The notes beneath the pieces were generated by a model that ran no database searches, was not told the origin of the DNA, and saw only the letters and a program-made list of their open reading frames with translations. Positions 13,780 to 19,994 of a DNA stretch of 32,745 bases are shown piece after piece. The translations under genes were made by a program, and so were the position numbers. Source of the stretch: Pseudoflavonifractor phocaeensis (GTDB lineage Bacteria; Bacillota; Clostridia; Oscillospirales; Oscillospiraceae); contig NZ_JACLZC010000032.1 in assembly GCF_016901735.1 (NCBI RefSeq), positions 1 through 32,745 of the forward strand, written 5' to 3'. Position 1 is the stretch's first letter. Each line of letters starts with the position of its first letter.

Positions 13780-13808
13780 ATGATAGCCCAAACGGGGCGC
13801 TTTGTCAA
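13780..13808 (-). promoter_or_regulatory. Sigma-A-type promoter of the DUF3793-flavodoxin unit
   Basis: On the minus strand a perfect TTGACA (13803-13808), a 17-base spacer and TATCAT (13780-13785). Confidence 0.82.
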
Positions 13809-13825
13809 GTCCTTTTTTTCCAAAC

Positions 13826-13854
13826 GAAAAAAGACACGGCTGACTGCCGTGCCT
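13826..13854 (-). terminator. Terminator of the RpiR-type regulator gene
   Basis: On the minus strand arms GCACGGC / GCCGTGT (one G-U pair) around AGTCA, followed by CTTTTTTCG. Confidence 0.8.
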
Positions 13855-13873
13855 TCCATCGAACGCCGGGGGA

Positions 13874-14743
13874 TTATAGGTGCTTCATGGAGGCCGCCTC
13901 GGCCACCAGTTCCCGGTTGCGCACCGAGCCCTCCGGGTCCAGGCCGCATACCTCAGTGAAGAGGAGGTCCAGCACAAAGATCTGGGCGATGCGGGCCACC
14001 GCCGAGCCCACCTGAAGGGGGCCCTCGTTGGAGCCGCACTGGAGGACCACGTCGGCCATCTGGCCGCCGGGGGATTTGGGGAAGCGGGAGACCAGAATCA
14101 CCGGAATGTTGCGGGCCTTGGCCACCTTCATCACGTCCTGAAGGGCGCGGGTGGAGCCGGAGTAGGAGAAGAAGAGGATCACGTCCTCGGAGGACATGAT
14201 CGCCACACTGTTGAGCTGAAAGTGGGAGTCGGAGATAAAGACGAATTTGGGGGAGATGGTGGAGAAGAGGGTCCAGGCCTCCTGCGCCAGCACCATGGAG
14301 CTGCCCTGACCCATGCACACCACCCGCCGGGCCTTATAGAGCATCTCCGCCGCCCGGCGCAGCTGGTCGGGGGAGATGAGCTTGGCGGTCTGCTCCAGGG
14401 CGGCCATGCTCTCCCGCAGCCGGGCCTTGCACATCACGTCAAAATCCTTCCGCCCCTCGTCCTCCGCCGCCGCCCGGACATCGCTCTCCTGGGCCATGCC
14501 CCGGGCGTTCAGGGAGCCCTTGGCCAGCTCCAGCTTAAAGGCGCTGTATCCGCTCAATCCCAGGCGCCGGCAGAAGCGGGAGATGGTGGCGTCGGCCACC
14601 TCGCACTCCTCGGCCAGCTCAGAGATGGACATATACTGGGCGTTGATCCGGTTTGCCAGCACATAGTCGGCTACTTTTTTTTCAGAATTGGTTAACTGAT
14701 AGTATTGACTGCTGATGGTTTCAAAAATATCCTTTGCGCTCAA
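13874..14743 (-). CDS. MurR/RpiR family transcriptional regulator (probable sialic acid/amino sugar regulator)
   Basis: The 289-residue protein has an N-terminal RpiR-type helix-turn-helix (residues about 1-78; SISELAEECEVADATISRFCRRLG is the recognition part) and a C-terminal SIS sugar-phosphate domain (VVCMGQGSSMVLAQEAW, then FFSYSGSTRALQDVMKVAKARNIPVILVS). Clostridial NanR proteins belong to this family and sense amino sugar phosphates such as ManNAc-6-P. Here the likely ligand is an intermediate of the nan/nag route, but this is an inference. The gene starts at TTG 14743 with AAGGAGG 10 bases upstream; no closer ATG fits. It is divergent from the kinase-nagA-nagB operon across a 421-base AT-rich gap with a palindrome at 14925, so it probably controls that operon and perhaps the nan operon. 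Confidence 0.88.
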   Translation of the reverse strand: MSAKDIFETISSQYYQLTNSEKKVADYVLANRINAQYMSISELAEECEVADATISRFCRRLGLSGYSAFKLELAKGSLNARGMAQESDVRAAAEDEGRKDFDVMCKARLRESMAALEQTAKLISPDQLRRAAEMLYKARRVVCMGQGSSMVLAQEAWTLFSTISPKFVFISDSHFQLNSVAIMSSEDVILFFSYSGSTRALQDVMKVAKARNIPVILVSRFPKSPGGQMADVVLQCGSNEGPLQVGSAVARIAQIFVLDLLFTEVCGLDPEGSVRNRELVAEAASMKHL

Positions 14744-14924
14744 GTCTGCACGGCCTCCTTATTGAGATCCGCCCGTCATATAGCTTTCGCTGTCCGGACA
14801 CCACTGGGAGAAAACCAGCGTTATTGTGTCCCTTTTCAGATTCATTCCTCTGTATTAAAAAAACACCGGCTCTTTGTTGTTATATATGGCAATTTAGGTG
14901 ATTTTTATGTGTCAAATGCGGGGA

Positions 14925-14941
14925 GTGAAAAGGATTTTCAC
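14925..14941. promoter_or_regulatory. Candidate operator in the divergent regulator/kinase region
   Basis: GTGAAAA-GGA-TTTTCAC is a perfect 17-bp inverted repeat between the RpiR-type regulator and the kinase operon, about 36 bases upstream of the kinase -35. Its GAAAA/TTTTC arms resemble the palindromes near the nan promoter, though with a shorter centre. Confidence 0.5.
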
Positions 14942-14976
14942 AATTCTTATTTGTGTAAAATTATTTTCTCCTAATG

Positions 14977-15005
14977 ATGACAAATGGGTTTTTTCGTGCT
15001 AAAAT
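14977..15005 (+). promoter_or_regulatory. Promoter of the kinase-nagA-nagB operon
   Basis: ATGACA, a 17-base spacer and TAAAAT, predicting a start near 15012 and a leader of about 150 bases. The rest of the 14744-15164 gap holds the operator at 14925 and the hairpin at 15061; no clear promoter was found for the regulator on the other strand. Confidence 0.62.
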
Positions 15006-15060
15006 AGGACATACCGGGAGAAGGAAATACAGTTTTTCCGGTAAAACGGGCGACGTGAGT

Positions 15061-15086
15061 TTGTGTGCCCCTGCCCGGGCACACAA
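15061..15086 (+). repeat. Hairpin in the kinase operon leader
   Basis: Perfect 10-base arms TTGTGTGCCC / GGGCACACAA with a 6-base loop. It sits in the predicted leader about 80 bases before the kinase ATG, without a U-tract. It could be an operator or an RNA structure. Confidence 0.6.
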
Positions 15087-15164
15087 CTCCGTCTCAATTA
15101 TAGCCGTACAGACTGAAAATCGCAATAAATTTATCAAATTTTTCACAACAGGAGACATGCAGCT

Positions 15165-16544
15165 ATGAATCGGTATGGTATTGACTTTGACGTGAAGAAC
15201 ATCCCCGATCTGGACCCCGCTTTCATGCCTATCCTTAAGTTCAACCGCGCTTTCTTAAAGACCGCCAAAAAGCCGGTGGCCTTTGCGGTGGAACGTTCCG
15301 GCGGACAGGTGGCTGTATGCCGCACCTTCCTCCAGGGCACCCCCGAGGGCCGGGAGGCTGACCGCTACTATGCCGACCGGCTGGTCAAGTCCATGCTTTG
15401 GCTCCAGGGCGGCTTCAAGATCTATGTCAGCGGTGACGAGGATGTGTACGAGTTCCTGAAAGAGACCTACGCCCCCACCGGCAAGCGCGCCTTTGACGCC
15501 GACTTTATGGCCGGCGTGTACGAGCATCCCTTTGAGGTGGTCTACTGCGACCAGGTGCCCGAGGAGAAGGGCGCTTCCCAGGCCATCGGCCGTCATCTGG
15601 GCGGCTGCCGGGTGGGCTTTGACGCCGGCGGCTCCGACCGGAAGGTGTCCGCCGTCATCGACGGCAAGAGCGTCTACTCCGAAGAGGTGGTCTGGTTCCC
15701 CAAGACCAACGCCGACCCCGATTATCACTACGACGGCATTGTGGCCGCCTTTAAGTCCGCCGCCGCTCATATGCCCCGGGTGGACGCGGTGGGCGTCTCC
15801 TCCGCCGGCATCTACATCGACAACCGCACCATGGTGGCCTCCCTCTTCCTGAAGGTCTCCAAGGCCGACTTTGACGCCAAGGTGAAGGACATCTACATCC
15901 GGGCCGCCCGGGACGTCTTTGGTCCCGACGTGCCCCTGGTGGTGTGCAACGACGGCGACGTGTCTGCGCTGGCCGGCGCCATGGGTCTGGGGGAGAACAG
16001 CGTGCTGGGCATCGCCATGGGCACCAGCGAGGCCGTGGGCTATGTGGACGAGCATGGCAACATCACCGGCTGGCTCAACGAGCTGGCCTTCATGCCGGTG
16101 GACGTGAACCCCGAAGCCATGGAGGACGAGTGGTCGGGGGACATCGGCTGCGGCGTCAAGTACTTCTCCCAGGACGGCGTCATCAAGCTGGCTCCCCGGG
16201 CCGGCATCGCGCTGGCCGAGACCCTGTCTCCCGCCGAAAAGCTGAAGGTGGTGCAGAAGGCCATGGAGGAGGGCAGCGAGGCCGCCGCCCGGGTGTACCG
16301 CTCCATCGGCGTCTATCTGGGCCACGCCCTGGCTTACTACTACGACCTCTATCACTGCAAGCACGTGCTGCTGCTGGGCCGGGTGATGTCCGGCAAGGGC
16401 GGCGACATCATCCTGGAGGAGGCCAAGCGCGTCCTGGCCGACGAGTACCCCGAGTGCACCGGCAAGCTCTTCCCCGCCCTGCCCGACGAGCAGACCCGCC
16501 GGGTGGGTCAGAGCGCCGCCGCCGCTTCTCTGCCGGAGGTGTAA
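15165..16544 (+). CDS. ROK-like sugar kinase without the zinc motif, candidate GlcNAc kinase
   Basis: This 459-residue protein is not a standard family member. Residues about 148-415 show the hexokinase/ROK/ASKHA order: phosphate-1 loop GFDAGGSDRK (151-160), the likely catalytic Asp in VVCNDGDVSALAGAMG (Asp263), phosphate-2 loop GIAMGTSEAVGYVD (282-294), and an adenosine-site-like LLLGRVMSGKGGD (402-414). Where ROK kinases have GEIGHMPVDP...CxCGxxGCxE, this one reads NELAFMPVDVNPEAMEDE and then WSGDIGCGVKYF, so the sugar-contacting His and most zinc ligands are missing. About 145 residues precede the kinase core, with no recognised domain. As first gene of an operon with nagA and nagB, and with a free-GlcNAc-forming epimerase nearby, the simplest role is making GlcNAc-6-P. 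AGGAG lies 10 bases before the ATG. A ManNAc kinase or a regulatory protein are alternatives. Confidence 0.7.
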   Translation: MNRYGIDFDVKNIPDLDPAFMPILKFNRAFLKTAKKPVAFAVERSGGQVAVCRTFLQGTPEGREADRYYADRLVKSMLWLQGGFKIYVSGDEDVYEFLKETYAPTGKRAFDADFMAGVYEHPFEVVYCDQVPEEKGASQAIGRHLGGCRVGFDAGGSDRKVSAVIDGKSVYSEEVVWFPKTNADPDYHYDGIVAAFKSAAAHMPRVDAVGVSSAGIYIDNRTMVASLFLKVSKADFDAKVKDIYIRAARDVFGPDVPLVVCNDGDVSALAGAMGLGENSVLGIAMGTSEAVGYVDEHGNITGWLNELAFMPVDVNPEAMEDEWSGDIGCGVKYFSQDGVIKLAPRAGIALAETLSPAEKLKVVQKAMEEGSEAAARVYRSIGVYLGHALAYYYDLYHCKHVLLLGRVMSGKGGDIILEEAKRVLADEYPECTGKLFPALPDEQTRRVGQSAAAASLPEV

Positions 16545-16546
16545 GT

Positions 16547-17662
16547 ATGATTATCGGAAACGCCAACGTATTTGTAGACGGCAAATTTCAAAAGGGCTCC
16601 GTGGCGGTGGAAAACGGCGTGATTACCGCCATCGGCCCCGCCAGCTGGTCCTGTGACGTGGACGCGGAGGGCCGCTATCTGGTGCCCGGCTTCGTGGATG
16701 TCCACACCCACGGCGCCATGAACGAGGACTTCTCCGACGGCAAGCCGGAGGGGCTGCCCACTCTGTCCCGCTACTTCGCCGCCCACGGCGTCACCTCCTT
16801 CCTGGCCACCACCATGACCCTCAAGGAGGAGGTCCTCACCCCCGCCATGCACACCATCCGGGACTTTGTCCGTCCCGCCGACGGCGCCAAGTGCGCCGGC
16901 ATCCACCTGGAAGGCCCCTTCCTGTCCTACGCCAAGCGGGGCGCCCAGGCCGCCGAAAACCTCCACAAGCCCGACGCCGATCTGTTCCGCCGCCTCAACG
17001 AGGCCAGCGGCAACCAGGTGCGCCTGGTCACCGTGGCCCCCGAGGAGGAGGGCGGTCTGGACTTCATCCGTGCCGTCTCTCCGGTGTGCACCGTCTCCAT
17101 CGGCCACACCACCGCCGACTATGACACCGCCATGGCCGCCTATGCCGCCGGCGCGTCCCACGCCACCCACCTCTTCAACGGGATGCCGCCCCTCCACCAC
17201 CGGGAGCCAGGGGTCATCGGCGCGGCCTTCGACAGCGGCGCCACCGTGGAGCTCATCTGCGACGGCCTCCACATCCACCCCTCGGCCATCCGCACCGCCC
17301 ACCGGCTCTTTGGGGAAAAGCTGGTCATCATCAGCGACTCCCTCCGCTGCGCCGGTATGCCCGACGGCCCCTATGAGCTGGGCGGGCAGCCCATCGAGAT
17401 GAAGAACGGCAAGGCCACCCTCCAGGGCACCGACACCCTGGCCGGCTCCTCCTCCAACCTGCTGGCCGAGCTGCAAAACGTGGTCGCCTTCGGCATCCCC
17501 CTGGAGGACGCCCTCACCGCCGTCACCAGCGCCCCCGCCAAGGCCGTCCGGCTGGACGGGGAGATCGGCTCCATCGCCGTGGACAAGCGGGCCGACCTGC
17601 TGCTCCTCAACCCTGACCTCACGCTCCACGCCGTCTATGTGGATGGCGAACAGATCATCTAA
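16547..17662 (+). CDS. nagA: N-acetylglucosamine-6-phosphate deacetylase (NagA)
   Basis: This 371-residue amidohydrolase removes acetate from GlcNAc-6-P to give glucosamine-6-P. Motifs in order: HTHG at 53-56, HLEGPF with the metal-binding Glu, GHTTADYDTA with a metal His, ATHLFNGMPPLHHREPG, CDGLHIHP, and IISDSLRCAGMPDG with the catalytic Asp. The start is ATG 16547, 2 bases after the kinase stop; its GGAGG lies inside the end of the kinase gene, which suggests coupled translation. Product and position place it between the kinase and nagB. The metal ligand set (Glu, two His) looks complete. Confidence 0.94.
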   Translation: MIIGNANVFVDGKFQKGSVAVENGVITAIGPASWSCDVDAEGRYLVPGFVDVHTHGAMNEDFSDGKPEGLPTLSRYFAAHGVTSFLATTMTLKEEVLTPAMHTIRDFVRPADGAKCAGIHLEGPFLSYAKRGAQAAENLHKPDADLFRRLNEASGNQVRLVTVAPEEEGGLDFIRAVSPVCTVSIGHTTADYDTAMAAYAAGASHATHLFNGMPPLHHREPGVIGAAFDSGATVELICDGLHIHPSAIRTAHRLFGEKLVIISDSLRCAGMPDGPYELGGQPIEMKNGKATLQGTDTLAGSSSNLLAELQNVVAFGIPLEDALTAVTSAPAKAVRLDGEIGSIAVDKRADLLLLNPDLTLHAVYVDGEQII

Positions 17663-17692
17663 CTCTATTTTATATCAGGAGGGACTTTTCTC

Positions 17693-18412
17693 ATGAGAAT
17701 CATCAAGGCCAAGGACTACGACGCCATGAGCGCCGCCGCCGCCCGCATCATCGCCGCTCAGATCGCCCTCAAGCCCGACTGCGTGCTGGGTCTGGCCACC
17801 GGTTCTTCCCCGGTGGGCACCTACAAAAAGCTCATCGAGTGGAACCACGCCGGCGAGCTGGACTTCTCCGCCGTCCGCTCCGTGAACCTGGACGAGTACG
17901 CCGGCCTGACCCCCGACCATGACCAGAGCTACGCCTACTTCATGCGTCACAACCTCTTTGACCATGTGAACATCGACCTGAAGAACACCAACGTGCCCAG
18001 CGGCATCAACGGCGACGGCGAGTGCGCCCGCTACGACCAAGTCATCCGTGACTTTGGCGGCATCGACCTCCAGCTGCTGGGTCTGGGCGTCAACGGCCAC
18101 ATCGGCTTCAATGAGCCCGACGACCACTTCTCCCTGGGCACCCACAAGGTGACCCTCACCGAGAGCACCCGGGAGGCCAACAAGCGTTTCTTCGCCTCCA
18201 TCGACGACGTACCCACCCACGCTTACACCATGGGCGTGCGGGACATTCTCCAGGCCCGCCGCGTGCTGATGGTGGCCTCCGGCGCCAACAAGGCCCAGGC
18301 CGTCAAGGAAGCCTTCTTTGGCCCTGTGACCCCCAACGTGCCCGCTTCCATCCTCCAGTACCATCCTGACTTCATCCTGGTGGCGGATGAAGAGGCCCTT
18401 TCCCTCCTCTAA
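17693..18412 (+). CDS. nagB: Glucosamine-6-phosphate deaminase (NagB)
   Basis: The enzyme converts glucosamine-6-P to fructose-6-P and ammonia, the step that feeds amino sugars into glycolysis. The protein has 239 residues, as in the short Gram-positive NagB group. Motifs: GLATGSSPVGTYKKLIEW (phosphate binding), SVNLDEYAGL with the catalytic Asp, and LLGLGVNGHIGFNEPDD with the ring-opening His and its partners. GGAGGG precedes ATG 17693. Last gene of the operon; a terminator follows at 18436. The C-terminal extension that carries allosteric contacts in the long E. coli form is absent, as in other short NagB proteins. Confidence 0.95.
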   Translation: MRIIKAKDYDAMSAAAARIIAAQIALKPDCVLGLATGSSPVGTYKKLIEWNHAGELDFSAVRSVNLDEYAGLTPDHDQSYAYFMRHNLFDHVNIDLKNTNVPSGINGDGECARYDQVIRDFGGIDLQLLGLGVNGHIGFNEPDDHFSLGTHKVTLTESTREANKRFFASIDDVPTHAYTMGVRDILQARRVLMVASGANKAQAVKEAFFGPVTPNVPASILQYHPDFILVADEEALSLL

Positions 18413-18435
18413 GGGTTTGTGTTCCGTTGCCTCCC

Positions 18436-18470
18436 AAAAAAGCCCGTCCTCGTCAGAGGGCGGGCTTTTT
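18436..18470 (+). terminator. Terminator of the kinase-nagA-nagB operon
   Basis: AAAAAGCCCG / CGGGCTTTTT arms with an inner CCT/AGG pairing, then a T-run that is part of the stem. The A-rich left side could also allow function in the other direction. Confidence 0.85.
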
Positions 18471-18519
18471 GCTGTCTGATCGCTCCGGAGGCGTCGGCTT
18501 TTGCCCTCCGCGGGCGGCG

Positions 18520-18547
18520 CCAGGCCCTTTTCCCGAAAAGGGCCTGG
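18520..18547. repeat. Intergenic hairpin
   Basis: Perfect 12-base arms CCAGGCCCTTTT / AAAAGGGCCTGG around CCCG, in the 480-base gap between nagB and the response regulator. No gene is attached to it. Confidence 0.7.
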
Positions 18548-18559
18548 ACCAAAAGGGGA

Positions 18560-18580
18560 CAAGGGGGGATACCCCCCTTG
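18560..18580. repeat. Intergenic hairpin
   Basis: Perfect 9-base arms CAAGGGGGG / CCCCCCTTG around ATA, 12 bases after the previous hairpin. The two may form one repeat unit. The stretch from 18581 to 18720 shows only a short partial match to the two-hairpin repeat near 18690. Confidence 0.7.
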
Positions 18581-18720
18581 TCAATCCCCCAGGTGCGCCG
18601 AAACCGCGTTAAAACAATGACCTTCTACCCGCAGTTGGCACCTGGTTGGTGTGTTAAGTTCTGTAAGGGTTACCAGCCGGGTACGAAATGGAAGCTTTTT
18701 TGCCGGCATTCTCTCTTGTA

Positions 18721-18795
18721 AAAGGAAGCCCCCAGACCGCAGTCTGGGGGCTGATGAAAGCTTTCTTTGCCTGCTTTATTTTTTGCAGCGGGTGA
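18721..18795 (-). repeat. Dispersed two-hairpin repeat, copy C (degraded)
   Basis: Hairpin 2 is intact (GCCCCCAGAC / GTCTGGGGGC, 18728-18751) and has a compensated pair change relative to copies A and B. Hairpin 1 is decayed (CCTGCTTTATTTTTTGCAG). The linker with GCTTTCTTTGCC is conserved. Confidence 0.72.
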
Positions 18796-18800
18796 AGGGG

Positions 18801-18893
18801 AAAGGAAGCCCCCGGACCGCCGGTCCGGGGGCAGATGGAAGCTTTCTTTGCCTACTTTCTTTCTCGAAAGAAAGTAGGGCGAAAGAAAGTAGG
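18801..18893 (-). repeat. Dispersed two-hairpin repeat, copy B
   Basis: On the minus strand it begins at the base after the response regulator stop codon with a half copy of hairpin 1 (18881-18893), then a full hairpin 1 (18851-18878) and hairpin 2 (18808-18832). The first 57 bases of the full part are identical to copy A at 9029. Orientation relative to the upstream gene is the same as for copy A. Confidence 0.85.
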
Positions 18894-19583
18894 TTATTCG
18901 ATTTTGTAGCCCACGCCCCACACGGTTTTGATAAAGCGGGGGTTGCGGGAGGGCTCGCCCAGCTTTTCGCGGATGCGGCGGATGTGGACCATGACGGTGT
19001 TGTTCCGTTCCAGATACTTTTCCTTCCACACCGTCTCAAAGATCTGCTCGGCGGAGAGAACCTGGCCCCGGTGGTCGCACAGCAACCACAATACCTCAAA
19101 CTCCAGGGGAGTCAGGCTCACCGGCTGGTCGTACAGCCAGCACTGGTGGGTGGCGTGGGAGATGACCAGGCCGTGGATGTCGATGGTGTCGCTCTCCATC
19201 CGCTCGGTCTCGTTGTAGCAGGTATAGCGCCGCAGCTGGGCCTTGACCCGGGCCACCAGCTCCAGGGGGTTAAAGGGCTTGGTCAAATAGTCGTCCGCGC
19301 CCAGGGTCAGGCCGGTGACCTTATCCTGGTCTCCGGTGCGGGCGGTGAGCATGAGGACGGGGAAATGGTGCTCCTGCCGCAGCCGGGCGCACAGGTCAAA
19401 GCCCGACCCGTCGGGCAGCATCACGTCCAGGATGGCCAGATCCGGCTCCCGCTCTTCGGTCAGGGCCAGGGCCCGGGCGGCGGTGCCGCAGGTGCGGACC
19501 TGGAAGCCCTCGCTCTGCAAATAGACCTCCACCAGGCTGGCGATCTCCAGCTCGTCATCCACCACCAGGATTTGGGCGTCCAT
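18894..19583 (-). CDS. OmpR/PhoB-type (VanR-like) response regulator, orphan
   Basis: The 229-residue protein has a receiver domain with the acidic pocket VVDDE (7-11), phosphoacceptor Asp53 (AILDVMLPDG) and switch Lys in DDYLTKPF. The C-terminal winged helix is of the OmpR type (SLTPLEFEVLWLLCDHRGQVLSAEQIFETVW, VMVHIRRIREKLGE, VWGVGYKIE). It binds DNA when phosphorylated by a sensor kinase. No kinase gene lies on either side; the base after its stop begins repeat copy B. ATG 19583 was chosen (AGAGGAG 8 bases upstream) over the longer in-frame start at 19625. The sequence resembles the VanR group, but there are no van genes, so the target is unknown. Confidence 0.9.
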   Translation of the reverse strand: MDAQILVVDDELEIASLVEVYLQSEGFQVRTCGTAARALALTEEREPDLAILDVMLPDGSGFDLCARLRQEHHFPVLMLTARTGDQDKVTGLTLGADDYLTKPFNPLELVARVKAQLRRYTCYNETERMESDTIDIHGLVISHATHQCWLYDQPVSLTPLEFEVLWLLCDHRGQVLSAEQIFETVWKEKYLERNNTVMVHIRRIREKLGEPSRNPRFIKTVWGVGYKIE

Positions 19584-19611
19584 GGCCCTCACTCCTCTCA
19601 TTTTTGACACC

Positions 19612-19641
19612 ATTATATTGGTCATGAGAGGTTTTCGTCAA
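19612..19641 (-). promoter_or_regulatory. Sigma-A-type promoter of the response regulator gene
   Basis: On the minus strand TTGACG, an 18-base spacer and a perfect TATAAT, about 30 bases before the start codon. TTGAC also recurs further upstream (GTCAAAACCTTGACG). Confidence 0.8.
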
Positions 19642-19675
19642 GGTTTTGACGGGAAATGTAAGAAAATCTTCATTT

Positions 19676-19903
19676 TCATCCCATCAGGTGCAGCAGGAAC
19701 GCCGCGCCCAGGGCCGCGGCGGCCGGGAGGTAGTCCTCCAGCCGGGCCGAGCGGCGGCTGAGGGCTCCGATGAGGAAATACACCCCCGCCACCGTCAGCA
19801 CCACAGGCAGCACGCCGCACACCAGCGCCGCCAGCGGCAGCACCAGGGAGAGCACCGCCAGCAGCAGGACGACGCCCGCCGCAATCGTAATGGCCGTTAC
19901 CAT
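19676..19903 (-). CDS. Small membrane protein of unknown function
   Basis: This 75-residue protein has two or three hydrophobic segments: ITIAAGVVLLLAVLSLVLPL and LVCGVLPVVLTVAGVYFLIGAL, with a basic RRSARLED turn, then a short AAAALGAAFLLHLMG stretch. No family is recognised. ATG 19903 is supported by AAGGAG 9 bases upstream; an in-frame upstream start at 20029 would fuse an unlikely Phe-rich leader. It lies between metG and the response regulator, all on the minus strand, but with the regulator's own promoter in between. Confidence 0.6.
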   Translation of the reverse strand: MVTAITIAAGVVLLLAVLSLVLPLAALVCGVLPVVLTVAGVYFLIGALSRRSARLEDYLPAAAALGAAFLLHLMG

Positions 19904-19994
19904 CGCATATCGCTCCTTTTTCGTTTGGTTGAGAAAAGGATAGCATATGCCGGTAAAAGAGGAATAAAAGAAAGATGAAAAATAGATTAAGACT

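Noticed and set aside
14910..14915. Perfect TTGACA on the minus strand as a promoter for the RpiR-type regulator
   Set aside because: No acceptable -10 at 16-18 bases; the nearest TATATA is 22-23 bases away.
14974..15168. A 64-codon open frame in the regulator-kinase gap
   Set aside because: No family, no ribosome binding site, and it covers the predicted promoter and leader.
18894..19583. Vancomycin-resistance VanR
   Set aside because: Sequence is VanR-like, but there is no VanS, VanH, ligase or VanX nearby. Orphan OmpR-type regulator is the safer name.
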